DNA of 64,000 nt. Origin: Prorocentrum cordatum (lineage: Eukaryota > Sar > Dinophyceae > Prorocentrales > Prorocentraceae). The notes beneath the pieces are model-generated. The model saw nothing but the letters and a program-made list of their open reading frames with translations, made no database searches and was not told the DNA's origin. Both the position numbers and the translations under genes were made by a program. Shown here piece after piece: positions 1-10,775 of the stretch. How positions within the stretch are numbered: the stretch's first letter is position 1; the number at the start of each line of letters is the position of its first letter. The stretch is taken from the NCBI GenBank assembly GCA_963575745.1, contig CAUYUJ010000951.1, positions 1-64,000 of the forward strand. Direction: 5' to 3'.

Positions 1-60
1 GGCGCGCCTTGATGGTGCGATCCAGTCGCATCACCGCCAACGGGAGGGTTTGTTCGCCAT

Positions 61-117
61 GTCCCATTCTGTTCGCCCAGAGGGTCAGTGGAGGCCTTCG
101 GGCGAACAGAACGGGAC
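61..117. other. 18-bp stem inverted repeat in family I leader
   Basis: The arms GTCCCATTCTGTTCGCCC (61-78) and GGGCGAACAGAACGGGAC (100-117) pair over 18 bp with one A/C mismatch and a 21-nt loop. The same hairpin is present in copies B (about 8168) and C (about 11257). Diverged relatives of the segment recur about 170 and 340 bp downstream, around 231-290 and 393-445. Confidence 0.75.
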
Positions 118-353
118 AGGGCAAGGAATGGGGAAGACATGTCCGAATCTCCTGGGCCCCCCAGATGCTCGTCCGAAGAATGCGGAGAGGTCCCAGGGTC
201 ATATCAATTGGCTGCTGTCCCAGGGGTCCGGTCTGTTTGGCCCGAAGAGTTTGCCAAGGCCCCTGGGGGAACAGAATGGCACAGCATATCGGGCAAAGGG
301 GGGCGGTAGCTGGCCTGTCAGACCCGGCGTTCGTATTCTGCCCAAGCGGCGCG

Positions 354-369
354 GGGCCCACGGGCCCCA
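354..369. other. GGGGCCC/GGGCCCC short perfect hairpin
   Basis: GGGGCCC-AC-GGGCCCC is a perfect 7-bp inverted repeat in the family I leader. It is retained in the equivalent places of copies B and C. Confidence 0.6.
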
Positions 370-907
370 GGGTTGGCGGCCCGCTGGGTTTCCTCTTGTT
401 CGCCCACAGGGTTGGAGGAGGCCTCCAGGCGAACAGAATGGGGTAGGACAATGAATGTGGGAGACTTGTCGCAAGCTCCCAGCCCCCCCAAGTGTGCGCC
501 CGAAGGGTGTGGGGCCGCGTTGGCTCCCTCAAAGGGCCGTCTTGGAGCCGTCCAGGCCCGTCTTGAGGGCGCCGTGTGCCGTGATGGGGCCGTCTTGGTT
601 CGTTGTGGGCCCCTCATGGGCCGTCCGTAGGCCGTCCTGGGCCCATCGGGGTCCTCGTGGGGCTGTCTTGGAGCCGTCTGGGACCGTGAGGAGGCCGCCT
701 TGGAGTCGTTTTGGGCCCCTCCTGTGCGCCTCCTTGGGCCGTCCTGGGCCCAGCAGGGGCCGTGTTGGCACCCTCTTGGGGCTGTCTTGGAGCCGTCTTG
801 AGCCGTCGCAGCGCGCCTTGGGTTGTGCTGGGTCCGTCTTGGCCCGTCTTGGGGCCTTCCTGGGCGGTTCCTCGGACCCTCCTGTGCCTTTCTGGGGCCT
901 CTTGGTG

Positions 908-996
908 CATCGGACCGCCGAAACGGCGGGAAACGCAAAGGGTGTAACAGTAAACAATGGAAAATTAACGATTTTTGCCAGCTGGGACTCTCTTGC
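908..996 (-). repeat. AT-richer core element in family I (example of about 25 copies)
   Basis: An AT-richer island interrupts the minisatellite. Read on the minus strand, family members run from an AAAATCA..TGATTTT-like palindrome through a T-rich stretch to CTTTTCGGCTTTCCGAC, then back into GGCCCAAGA repeats. Other minus-oriented copies lie near 1527, 2327, 9018, 9636, 10433, 12103, 12706, 13130, 14575, 14925, 15292 and 17785. Plus-oriented copies lie near 20825, 54145, 57415, 58145, 58548, 59200, 60160, 61170, 62190 and 63475. Its function is unknown. Confidence 0.7.
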
Positions 997-2625
997 AATC
1001 TTGGCCCGTCTTGAGGCCCCGAACGGGCGCGTCCTTGGGCCGTCCTGGGCGCACCCTCCTGGGACCGTCTTGGAATCGTCTTGGGCCGTCTTGAGCGCGC
1101 CTTGGACCGTCCTGGGCCGGTCTGGGGCCGTGTTGGCACCCTCGCGGCGAGGAAGCTCGGAGGCGGGCTCGAGGCCTCTTCGGGGCCATTTTGGAAGCTG
1201 TTGGGGCCTCTGTAGGGGCCTCGTTTGGGCTCCTTGGGAGCCTCCTGGGGCCTCTTCGGGGGATTCTTGGCGGCCCTTGGGGCCTCTCGGGAGCCTGTTT
1301 GGGCCTCCTGGCGCCCTCTTGGGGCGGAAGGCTCGGATTTTCGGTCCGTGGTCCCCCTCTTGGCCCCCTCTTGGGCCTGTCTTCGGGCCCTCGTGGGCCG
1401 TCTTGAGCGTCTCTTGGGTCGTCTTTGGGCCCTCTTGGGCTGTCTTGGGGCGCTCTTGGAAACCTCTTGGGCCGTTCTGGGGCGCTCTTGGAGGCCTCTT
1501 GGGCCGTCTTCGAGCGTCGGAAAGCGGAAAAGGCGAGAAGGCCAAAATCCTTCCAAACCCGTCGTAAAGCGGACGATTTTGAGGCCCAAAACCGTCCAAA
1601 ACCTCCTGAGGCGGTCCCCTCGTCCGCCCCCCTCGCTTCGAAGCAGTTTTTAAGCCCCGGGGCACCTCTTGGGGATCTCTTTTGGGCTCCTGGGGGCCTC
1701 TTGGGCCTCCACTGGATTCGCTGCCCTCGGTCGGCAATCGTCGATCCTACGACGACTCTCCCCAACGGAGAAACATCGAAGGCCCTCGGAGCGTCCAACA
1801 TTGTTCTTCTGTGCCTTCGATATGCCGGTCGCCTCTCGTCCGCTCCCCCCCTCCTGGAAGCAATTCTGAGGCCACTTAGGGCTTCGTGGGGGCCGTTTGG
1901 GGATCTCTTGGGGCGTTTTTGCCTGCAATATGCCTGTCGCCTCTCGTCCGCTCCCCCGCTCCTGGAGGGAATTCTGAAGGCACTGAAGGCTTCGTGGGGG
2001 CCGTTTCGGAGCCTCTTCGGCCTTCTTTTGGGCCTCCCGGGGGGGCTCTTAGGGCCCTCTCGGGCCATCTTGGGTGCCTCTTGGGCCGTCTTGGGGCCGT
2101 CTGAGGCCCGCCTCGGCGCCTCTTGGGCTGTGTTGGGCCGTCTTGGGCCGCTCCTGGGGCCGTCTTGGGTGCCTCTTGGGCCGTCTTGGGCGCCTCCTGG
2201 GCCGTCTGGGGGCCGTCCTGGGGCGTCTTGGGACCGTCTGGGGGCCCTCCTGGCCCGTCTTGGGGCTCTCTTGGGGTCCTCTTCGGCCGTCTTGGAGCGG
2301 TCGGGGGGGCTTCTTGGGCCGTCTTGGAGCGTCGGGAAGCCGAAGAGGCGAGGAGGCCGAAAACATCGAAAAACACACTAGAAATCGACGATTTCTGTCG
2401 CTCGGGGCCCTCTTGGGAGGCCTCTTGGGAGGCCTCTTCGGGCGTCTTGGACGCCTCTAGGGCCGCCTGGGGCGAATCTCGGGCGTCTTGGGCCCATCTT
2501 TAAGCGTGCCGGGGCTCTCCGGGGCCGTCTTGGGGGCTTCTGGGGGCCCTCCCGACATGTCCTGGAGCCTGCCTGGGCGGCCCGGGGCGGCCCGGGGCCA
2601 GCCCGGGGCGGTTTTGAGACATTGG

Positions 2626-2682
2626 AGCCTGCGCCCTTCTGGCACGCACTGGGCCCTGCAATGTAGTAGAGACTAGGGCTGA
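2626..2682 (-). pseudogene. Decayed PPR half-motif
   Basis: On the minus strand this encodes YYIAGPSACQKGAGSNVS, the first half of the motif seen intact at 13.5-13.9 kb (SYNAGISACEKGEQW). The helix B half and the rest of the 35-residue motif are missing, and the sequence runs straight into minisatellite. Relative to the GSALV frame of the seam it is displaced by 2 nt. It could be a short exon end or a pseudogene fragment. Confidence 0.55.
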
Positions 2683-2703
2683 CCCGCGGCCTTCCGGCCG
2701 CGG
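2671..2703. other. Seam GACTAGGGCTGAC plus terminal hairpin (site 1 of 6)
   Basis: GACTAGGGCTGAC at 2671-2683 is followed at once by CCGCGGCC-TTCC-GGCCGCGG (2684-2703), a perfect 8-bp stem. Read in the PPR sense (minus), the seam is GTCAGCCCTAGTC and separates a family II leader from the PPR half-motif. The CAGCCCTAG would make a plausible 3' splice acceptor. Confidence 0.7.
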
Positions 2704-3640
2704 AATTTGCCCGCCATGGCTTGGACGTGGAAGTGGAGCGTCTCTGGGGCCTCGCGGGTAAGGGGAGGTTGGAGGGGACGGTGTGGATGGAGGAGGTGGC
2801 CGCTGGAGGGGGAGATGGGCGAGGGATGCAGGCAAGCAGGCCTGAAGGCAGGAACGCGGTGGTGGAGGCGGTGTCAATGGAAGCGCACCCATGTAGGCAT
2901 GACAGCTGTTTCTGACGCCGCAGTCTGTGTTCATCATAGCTTCTGCGGGGAGGGCAGCCGTGAGAAGTTATCTGCCCTTCGCCGGGGCCGAATGATAATT
3001 TGATGTGGTAGTGTGGGGCCAGTGGGCGCGGCCTAAGAGGCCCGCAAGAGGGCGGCGAGACGTAACTCCCTAAGACGGGCCCCAGTGCGAGGACACGAAT
3101 CGACCTTTCGAGCGCACCACCCCAAGACGTCCCCAAATGGCGCAGAGATGGCTCGCAGTGGGTCCAGGAAGCCCCCAAGACGATACTGGAAGTTCGACGC
3201 TCCCCAAGAGAGAAGCATCCCACGCCTCTTGGGGGCCGCTTGGGGGCCCTTTTCGTCCTCCTGGGGGTCTCTTGAAGCCCTCTTGGGCAATCTTGAGTGC
3301 GTCTTGGGCCGTCTTGGGGCGATGTGGGGCCGTCTTGGGCGCCTCTCGGCATCTTGGGACAGTCTTGGAGCTATCTTGGACAAATATTGGGCGTTCTTGG
3401 GGTTGTCTTGTTGTTTCTTGAGCCGTCTCGGGCGCCTCTGGAGCCGTCCCTGACGGCCCAGAGACCGTCTTGGAGACTGTCCAAACGGAAAGGCTTGGAG
3501 ACGGGGCGGTGGGGGCATCTACAGCCGTCTTGGAGACGGGGCGGTGGGGCCGTCTTGGGCCATTGTTAACTGCTGTTGGGGCTGTCTTGGGTGCGTCTTG
3601 GGCCGTCTCGAGGCCCTCCTGGGGCCCTCCTGGGAAGCCT
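2704..3640. repeat. Segmental repeat family II, copy a
   Basis: Matches 4854-5945 and 15671-16735. The first 250 bp, read on the minus strand, contain a proline-, serine- and threonine-rich leader frame (HGCASIDTASTTAFL) ending at the seam. Then follow a moderately conserved stretch around TTCATCATAGCTTCTGC, a segment around GGACACGAATCGACC, and minisatellite. Beyond the leader frame I see no gene. Confidence 0.8.
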
Positions 3641-3912
3641 CTTCGGCGTCTTAATTTCTCTGGGTTTCTTGGACTTTCATGGTTTGGTTCTTCCTTGTCT
3701 TCTCTTTTGTCGCTTTTATTGGTTCTTTTTATTTCTTTTGTTGTTTTGTTTGGTTTGTCTTGTGAATATTATTTCTTATTGCTCATTGCTTTATTGATCA
3801 TTAGATTCTTTTTGTCTATGTGTTATGCTATATTATCCCCTTTATTTTTTGTTAAGTTTTTCTTTTTTTCATATGTCTTATTTACCGACTCCATCGCCTT
3901 ACTTTTATTCAA
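3641..3912. other. T-rich insertion of about 270 bp in GC-rich repeat DNA
   Basis: Base composition flips abruptly from GC-rich minisatellite to strongly T-rich sequence and back. No target-site duplication, inverted terminal repeat or poly-A tail is evident. A plus-strand frame across it is rich in Leu, Phe and Ser, as expected from the composition, so I do not call a gene. It could be a captured foreign or intronic fragment. Confidence 0.7.
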
Positions 3913-3914
3913 AT

Positions 3915-4840
3915 GGGCCGTCGTAGAGGCGTCTTGGGCCGTCTTGGCGCCGCAAGAGGCAGTCTTGGCTTGTCGTGGAGCGCTCTTGGAGCGTCTTGGG
4001 GATACCTGGGGCCGTCCTGGGCGCCTCTTGGTGTCACCCTGGGGCCGTTGTGGGCGCCTCTTAGGCTCTCTTGACGCCCTCTCGGGCCGGTTTTCGTGCG
4101 TCTTGGGGGCCTCTTGGGCCGTCTTGGGGCAGTCGTGGGGACCTGGGACCAGCTTCTGCGCCATATTCCCGTGAAGCAGCGCATGCTGGAAGTGAGCGTT
4201 TTTCTTCGGGAAAACAATGATTTTCGCCTCTGGGGGCCATCCTTGCACGCCTCTTGGGCGTCTCTGGGGCCGTCGTGGAGGCCTCCTGGGCCGTCTTGGG
4301 TGTGTTTTCGGCGGTCTTGGGCTCTCTTGGAGCGCTCTTGGGCCGTCTTGGGGGTGTCTGGGGCCGTCCTGGGCGCCTCCTGGGAGCCTCTTGGGGCCGC
4401 CTGGGGGCCGTGTTGGGCGCATCTTGGGTCTCTGGACGTTCTCGCGGGCCGGTTTTCGTGCCCCTGGGGGGCCTCTTGGGCCGTCTTGGGGCGGTCGTGG
4501 GGGCCTCTTGTCCCAGCTTCCGCGCCATACTCCCGGCAAGCAGTGTGTGCTAACATTGGACGTTTCTCGTTTGAAAAATAATGATTTGGACCTGTGGGGG
4601 CCATCCTGGGACGCCTCTTGAGCGTCTCTGGGGCCGTCGTGGAGGCCTCCTGGGCCTTGTCGGGGCCGTTTCGGCGGTCCGGAGCGCTCTTGGGCCGTTT
4701 TGGGGGTGTCTGGGGCCGTCCTGGGCGCCTCTGGGGCCGCGTGAGCGCCTCTGGGGCGTCCCTGGAGCCGTTGTGGGGCATTTTACGCCCATCAAGACAG
4801 GGACACTTCCCGCACGCACGGGTCCCTGCATTGTAGAGAA
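3915..4840. repeat. Segmental repeat family III, copy 1 (two 364-bp units)
   Basis: This is paired with 6572-7480 at high identity. It contains two tandem units about 364 bp apart, marked by a less GC-rich block reading CTTCTGCGCCATATTCCCG at 4153 and, in variant form, 4517. Each block is followed by an AAAACAATGATTTTCGCC-like core. The remainder is minisatellite and no gene is supported. Confidence 0.8.
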
Positions 4841-4853
4841 GACAAGGGCTGAC
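4788..4853 (-). pseudogene. Decayed PPR half-motif at variant seam
   Basis: The minus strand encodes LYNAGTRACGKCPCLDG, recognisable against SYNAGISACEKGEQW, then the motif breaks off. It starts at a variant seam, GACAAGGGCTGAC (4841-4853), which is the only seam of six with no perfect hairpin behind it. The motif is offset by 2 nt from the seam frame, as in the other decayed copies. Confidence 0.5.
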
Positions 4854-5945
4854 CTCAGCAACTGTGCCCCGGAATCTGCCCGCCATGGCGTGGACGTGGA
4901 AGTGGAGCGTCTCCGGGGCCTCGCAGGCGACGGGAGGTTGGAGGAGACGGCGTGGATGGAGGAGGTGGCCGCTGGAAGGGGAGGTGGGCGAGGGATGCAG
5001 GCAAGCAGGCCTGAAGGCAGGAACGCGATGGTAGAGGCGGTGTCACTGGAAGCACACCCATGCAGGCATGACGTGGTGTGGACAGAAGCTGTTTCTCACG
5101 CCGCAGCATGTGTTCATCATAGCTTCTGCAGGGAGGGTAGCCGTGATAATTGTATCTGCTCCTCGCCAGGGCCGAATGATGATTTTATCTGGTAGTGTGG
5201 TGACAGTGGGGCCGGTGGGCGCGGCCTAAGGGGCCCGCAAGATGGCGGCGAGACGGCCCAAAAGGTCTCCAGGACGGGCCACGACGCTTCTTAAACGGCC
5301 TCAGAGGGCCCCACGAACTCCCGAAGTCGGGCCCCAGTGCGAGGACACGAATCGGCCTTTCGAGCGCACCGCCCCAAGACGTCGCCCAAAGGCGCAAAGA
5401 TGGATCCCAGAGGGTCCAAGAAGCCCCTCAGACGACGCTGGAAGTTCGACGCTCCCCAAGAGAGAAGGATCCAAGGCCTCGTGGGGGCCGTTTAGGGGCC
5501 TCTTTTCGTCCTCCTGGGGGTCTCTCGGGGCCCTCTTGGGCCGTCTTGAGTGCCTCTTGGGCCGTCTTTGGGCGATGTAGGGCCGTCTCGGGCGCCTCTC
5601 GGACCATCTTGAGGCCGTCTTGGGGCCATCTTGGGCCGATCTTGGGCAGGCTGTCTTGGATGTTTCTTGGACTGTCTCGGGCGCTTCTGGAGCCGTCCCG
5701 GGGCCGTCTCGGGCCGTTTGAATCTCCTGGGGGGTCTATGGGTAGGTCTTGGGCGATTGAGGCTGACAGCCGGGTCTTGGTGACTGTGCAGATGGGAAAA
5801 GCTTGGGGACGGGGCGGTTGGGGGCCTTGTACACCGTCCTTGGAGACGGGGCGGTGGACGTCATGGGCCATATTGAACTGCTCTTGGTGCTGTTCTTGGG
5901 TGCGTTTGGGCCCGTCGGGCGCCTTGGAGCCGTTCCGGGGCCGTG
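4854..5945. repeat. Segmental repeat family II, copy b
   Basis: Matches 2704-3640 and 15671-16735: a leader of about 250 bp with the HACMG..TPPLPSRSCLQ frame on the minus strand, the TTCATCATAGCTTCTGC block, the ACACGAATCGGCC block, then minisatellite ending near a GAACTGCTCTTGGTGCTG block. No complete gene is seen. Confidence 0.8.
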
Positions 5946-6086
5946 TAGTGGCGTTTGGGGGCCCTCCTGTGGGCTCTGAGCGCGTCTTGCGGCGTTCCAC
6001 TAGGGAATGGGACGATTTCGGCCTATTGGGCTCCTCCTGGAGGCCCTCCTGAGCATCTTGGGGTATCCCTGGCCTGCCTTGGGGGT

Positions 6087-6206
6087 GGGGGGGGGGGGGG
6101 AGGGGGCCTCTGGGGCTGTCTTGGGGCTCCCAAGGGGTGCTCTGGGGCCGTCTTGGCGCACCCTGGAGACTCTCGGAGCCGTCCCGTGGGCATTTATCGC
6201 GATACT

Positions 6207-6246
<40 letters not shown>
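6087..6246. repeat. Homopolymer runs: G14 (6087-6100) and C38 (6209-6246)
   Basis: A run of 14 G interrupts the minisatellite at 6087-6100, and an uninterrupted run of 38 C occupies 6209-6246. Such a run is unstable in replication and error-prone in sequencing, so its true length is uncertain. Confidence 0.9.
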
Positions 6247-6247
<1 letters not shown>

Positions 6248-6571
6248 TGATGCTGTCTTGGGCGGCGTCTTGGGCCGTTCTGGGGCTCTCTGGAGCCGGT
6301 CTGGGGGCCGTGTTGGGGCTGTTTGGGGCCCCTCCTGGGGGCCGCTGGTCTTGGCGAGGTGTGGTCGACACAGCGCATCCCCTGTACCCAGCGTGTCTTG
6401 GACGCTGCGATGAAGATCGCAGCTAGAACAAGATCCAGATCTGGTGATCAATGTGCGTTTTCCCGTCAGGAATTGAGACGATTTCGGCCCCTGGGCCCCT
6501 GGGAAAGCGATCGCCTTCACATCCGGGGGCTCCTGGGAAGCTATTGGGGTTCTTGGTCCGTCGTAGACCAG

Positions 6572-7480
6572 GTCCGTCGTAGAGGCGTCTGGGGCCCGTC
6601 TTGGCGCCGCAAGAGGGCAAGTCTTGGCTTGTGTGGAGCGCTCTTGGAGCGCCTCGTGTCGCGCTTGGGGCTGTTGTTGGGGCCCTCTTGGGCTCTCTTG
6701 ACGCCCTCTTGGGCCGGTTTTCGTGCGTCTTGGGGGCCTCTTGGGCCGCCTTGGGGCGGTCGTGGGGACCTCTTGTCCCGTCTTGTGCGCCATATTCCCG
6801 ACAAGCAGTGCATGCTAAAATTGAGCGTTTTTCTTTGGGAAAACAATGATTTTCGCCTCTGGGGGCCATCCTTGGACGCCTCTTGGGCGTCTCTGGGGCC
6901 GTCGTGGAGGCCTCCTGGGCCGTCTTGGGTGTGTTTTCGGCGGTCTTGGGCTCTCTTGGAGCGCTCTTGGGCCGTCTTGGGGGTGCCTGGGGCCGTCCTG
7001 GGCGCCTCCTGGGAGCCTCTTGGGGCCGCCTGGAGGCCGTGTTGGGCGCCTCTTGGGTCTCTGGACGCTCTCGCGGGCCGGTTTTCGTGCCTCTCGGGGG
7101 CCTCTTGGGCCGTCTTGGGGCGGTCGTGGGGGCCTCTTGTCCCATCTTCTGCGCCATACTCCCGACAAGCAGTGTGTGCTAAAATTTGACGTTTTTCGTT
7201 GGAGAAACAATGATGTGGTGTGGGGGCCATCCTGGGACGCCTCTTGAGCGTCTCTGGGGCCGTCGTGGAGGCCTCCTGGGCCTTGTCGGGGCCGTTTTCG
7301 GCGGTCTGGAGCTCTCTTGGAGCGCTCTTGGGCCGTTTTGGGGGTGTCTGGGGCCGTCCTGGGCACCTCTGGGTCCGCGTGAGCGCCTCTGGGGCGTCCC
7401 CCGAGCCGTTGTGGGGCATTTTCACTCCATCAAGACAGGGACCCTTCCCGCACGCACGGGCCCCTGCATTGTAGAGAAGA
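6572..7480. repeat. Segmental repeat family III, copy 2 (two 364-bp units)
   Basis: Near-copy of 3915-4840, with block starts at 6782 and 7146, again 364 bp apart. It ends at the decayed PPR half-motif next to the intact PPR block at 7.5 kb. No gene is supported within it. Confidence 0.8.
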
Positions 7481-7862
7481 TGACGTTGGGATCCAGCTTC
7501 GCCTCCCGCATCTCGCTCAGCAGCGCAAGCGCCGGCTGCCACTGCTCGCCCTTCTCGCACGCGCTGATCCCAGCGCTGTAGCTGATGACGTCGGGATCCA
7601 GCTTCGCCTCCCACATCTCGCTCAGCAGCGCAAGCGCCCGCTGCCACTGCTCGCCCTTCTCGCACGCGCTGATCCCAGCGTTGTAGCTGACTAGGGCTGA
7701 ACCGTGGACTCCGTCCACGACATCTTTCTGGAATGGTTCTCGGAGGAACGGCGCAGATTGTACCGAAAATCTACAAACACGGCGGCGGCTCGGGCGGCGG
7801 CAGCGAGACCGCGCCTTCGTGTCCGAGCTCTTGCAGCGCTGCAGCAGCTTGGCCCAGCGCAC
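7479..7862 (-). CDS. PPR protein fragment, two motifs with basic leader
   Basis: PPR proteins bind organellar or other RNA one base per 35-residue helical hairpin. From the minus-strand 5' end there is a basic leader of about 50 residues (CKSSDTKARSRCRRPSRRR), then VDGVHGSALV across the seam, then two motifs at residues 58-92 and 93-127 with the signature ISACEKGEQWQ.ALALLSEM. The frame is open from an in-frame TAG near 7885, but no ATG lies between that stop and the motifs. A preceding CAATAG could be a 3' splice acceptor, so this is probably an internal exon or a gene fragment. After DPNVI the frame breaks: a third half-motif (LYNAGARACGKGPCLDG, about 7425-7478) is offset by 2 nt. The coding strand agrees with the PPR blocks at 13.5 and 18.2 kb. 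Function beyond RNA binding cannot be stated. Confidence 0.65.
7689..7718. other. Seam plus GTGGAC/GTCCAC hairpin (site 3 of 6)
   Basis: A seam with one substitution (GACTAGGGCTGAA) at 7689-7701 is followed by GTGGAC-TCC-GTCCAC (7704-7718), a perfect 6-bp stem. The seam lies inside the open PPR frame, encoding SALVS. Confidence 0.65.
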
Positions 7863-10775
7863 TGCTCGTTCACCCCCCTCCTATTGAGGACAGTTTCGAA
7901 GTCTCTCGGGGATGTGCGTCGAAGTCGAAGCCCATCTGAGGCGTCTCAGGAGCGCTCGGGGGAGGGCTCGGGAGGCCATCGGGGAAAGCCACCGAAAGCG
8001 CCGGGGAGGCTCGCAAGGATCTACAAGGAGGGCCCAAGAGAACTTCAAGAAAATTTGAAATTCTGTATAATCTTTAGAGAAACCGCTGTTGGGTCGGCCA
8101 TCACCTCCGGGCGCGCTTTGATGGTGCGATACAGTCGCATCACCGCCAACGGGAGGGTTTGTTCGCCATGTCCCATTCTGTTCGCCCAGAGGGCCTGTGG
8201 AGGCCTTCGGGCGAACAGAACGGGAGAGGGTAAGGAAAGGGGAAGACCCGTCCGAATCTCCTGGGCCCCCCAGGTGCTCGTCCGAAGAATGCGGAAAGGT
8301 CCCAGGGTCATATCAATTGGCTGCTGTCCCACGGGTCCGGTCTGCTTGGCCCGAAGAGTTTGCCAAGGCCCCTGGGGGAACATAATGGCACAGCATATTG
8401 GGCGAAGGGGGGCGGTAGCTGGCCTGTCAGACCCGGCGTTCGTCTGCTGCCCAAGCGGCGCGGGGCCCACGGGCCCCAGGGTTGGCGGCCCGCTGGGTTT
8501 CCTCTTGTTCGCCCACAGGGTTGGAGGAGGCCTCCAGGCGAACAGAATGGCGCAGGACAATGAATGTGGGAGACTTGTCGCAAGCTCCCAGCCCCCCCAA
8601 GTGTGCGCCCGAAGGGTGTGAGGCCGCGGTGGCTCCCTCAAAGGGCCGTCTTGGAGCCGTCCAGGCCCGTCTTGAGGGCGCCGTTTGCCGTGATGGGGCC
8701 GTCTTGGTTCGTCGTGGGCCCCTCTTGGGCGCGTCCGTAGGCCGTCCTGGGCCCATCAGGGTCCTCGTGGGGCTGTCTTGGAGCCGTCTGGGACCGTGAG
8801 GGGGCCGCCTGGGAGTCGTCTTGGGCCCCTCCTGTGCGCCTCCTTGGGCCGTCCTGGGCCCAGCAGGGGCCGTGTTGGCACCCTCTTGGGGCTGTCTTGG
8901 AGCCGTCTTGAGCCGTCGCAGCGCGCCTTGGGTTGTGCTGGGTCCGTCTTGGCCCGTCTTGGGGCCTTCCTGGGCGTTTCCTCGGACCCTCCTGGGACTT
9001 TCTGGGGCCTCTTGGTGCATCGGACCGCCGAAACGGCGGGAAACGCAAAGGGTGTAACAGTAAACAATGGAAAATTAACGATTTTTGCCAGCTGGGACTC
9101 TCTTGCCATCTTGGCCCGTCTTGAGGCCCCGAACGGGCGCGTCCTTGGGCCGTCCTGGGCGCACCCTCCTGGGACCGTCTTGGAATCGTCTTGGGCCGTC
9201 TTGAGCGCGCCTTGGGCCGTCCTGTGCCGGTCTGGGGCCGTGTTGGCACCCTCGAGGAAGCTCGGAGGCGGGCTCGAGGCCTCTTCTGGGCCATTTTGGA
9301 AGCTGTTGGGGCCTCTGTAGGGGCCTCGTTTGGGCTCCTTGGGAGCCTCCTGGGGCCTCTTCGGGGGATTCTTGGCGGCCCCTTGGGGCCTCTTGGGGGC
9401 CTGTTTGGGCCTCTTGGCGCCCTCTTGGGGCGGAAGGCTCGGATTTTCGGTCCGTGGTCCCCCTCTTGGCCCCCTCTTGGGCCTGTCTTCGGGCCCTCGT
9501 GGGCCGTCTTGAGCGTCTCTTGGGTCGTCTTGGGGCCCTCTTGGGCTGTCTTTGGGCGCTCTTGGAAACCTCTTGGGCCGTTCTGGGGCGCTCTTGGAGG
9601 CCTCTTGGGCCGTCTTCGAGCGTCGGAAAGCGGAAAAGGCGAGAAGGCCAAAATCCTTCCAAAACCGTCGTAAAGCGGACGATTTTGAGGCCCAAAACCG
9701 TCCAAAACCTCCTGAGGCGGTCCCATCGTCCGCCCCCCTCGCTTCGAAGCAGTTTTTAAGCCCCGTGGCACCTCTTGGGGATCTCTTTTGGGCTCCTGGG
9801 GGCCTCTTGGGCCTCCACTGGATTCGCTGCCCTCAGTCGGCAATCGTCGATCCTACGACGACTCTCCCCAACGGAGAAACATCGAAGGCCCTCGGAGCGT
9901 CCAACATTGTTCTTTTGTGCCTTCGATATGCCGGTCGCCTCTCGTCCGCTCCCCCCTCCTGGAAGCAATTCTGAGGCCACTTAGGGCTTCGTGGGGGCCG
10001 TTTGGGGATCTCTTCGGGCGTTTTTGCCTGCGATATGCCTGTCGCCTCTCGTCCGCTCCCCCGCTCCTGGAGGGAATTCTGAAGCCACTGAAGGCTTCGT
10101 GGGGGCCGTTTCGGAGCCTCTTCGGCATTCTTTTGGGCCTCCCGGGGGGGCTCTTAGGGCCCTCTCGGGCCGTCTTGGGTGCCTCTTGGGCCGTCTTGGG
10201 GCCGTCTGAGGCCCGCCTCGGCGCCTCTTGGGCTGTGTTGGGCCGTCTTGGGCCGCTCCTGGGGCCGTCTTGGGTGCCTCTTGGGCCGTCTTGGGCGCCT
10301 CCTGGGCCGTCCTGGGGCCGTCCTGGGGCGTCTTGGGACCGTCTTGGGGCCCTCCTGGCCCGTCTTGGGGCTCTCTTGGGGTCCTCTTCGGCCGTCTTGG
10401 ATCGGTCGGGGGGACTTCTTGGGCCGTCTTGGAGCGTCGGGAAGCCGAAGAGGCGAGGAGGCCGGAAACATCGAAAAACACAATAGAAATCAACGATTTC
10501 TGTCGCTCGGGGCCCTCTTGGGAGGCCTCTTGGGAGGCCTCTTCGGGCGTCTTGGACGCCTCTTGGGCCGCCTGGGGCGAATCTCGGGCGTCTTGGGCCC
10601 ATCTTTAAGCGTGCCGGGGCTCTCCGGGGCCGTCTTGGGGGCTTCTGGGGGCCCTCTCGACATGTCCTGGAGCCTTCCTGGGCGGCCCGGGGCGGCCCGG
10701 GGCCAGCCCGGGGCGGTTTTGACTCATTGGAGCCTGCGCCCTTCTGGCACGCACTGGGCCCTGCAATGTAGTAGA
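7719..10775. repeat. Segmental repeat family I, copy B (complete, about 3.06 kb)
   Basis: The unit runs from just after one seam to the next. It contains the basic-leader segment (7719-7890), a spacer with GGGGAAAGCCACCGAAAGCG, the hairpin leader (8105-8580) and minisatellite with three cores. It is near-identical to copy A and to the first two thirds of copy C, so the duplications are recent or homogenised. Short duplicated blocks near 9925 and 10035 each read GTCGCCTCTCGTCCGCTCCC. Confidence 0.9.

Larger units (their letters stand above)
1..2670. repeat. Segmental repeat family I, copy A (5' truncated by window edge)
   Basis: This stretch matches 8108-10775 and 11198 to about 12870 at very high identity, so it is the first of three copies of a unit of about 3.1 kb; the first 420 bp lie outside the window. 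The first 470 bp are a hairpin-rich leader. The rest is a degenerate minisatellite reading CCGTCTTGGGC/CCTCTTGGGGGC on this strand, with three AT-richer cores at about 908-996, 1527-1593 and 2327-2405. I see no gene: the long open frames on both strands follow from the stop-free minisatellite. Confidence 0.9.

Noticed and set aside
1180-1205. GCCATTTTGG resembling part of the spliced leader (also at 9290 and 12375)
   Set aside because: The following bases are AAGCTG instead of CTCAAG, and CCGTA is missing upstream. It belongs to the family I repeat and is a chance 10-mer.
2684-2703. CCGCGGCC hairpin as a rho-independent-type terminator
   Set aside because: Eukaryotic context, no T-run on either side, and the hairpin lies at an internal seam of a coding-like frame.
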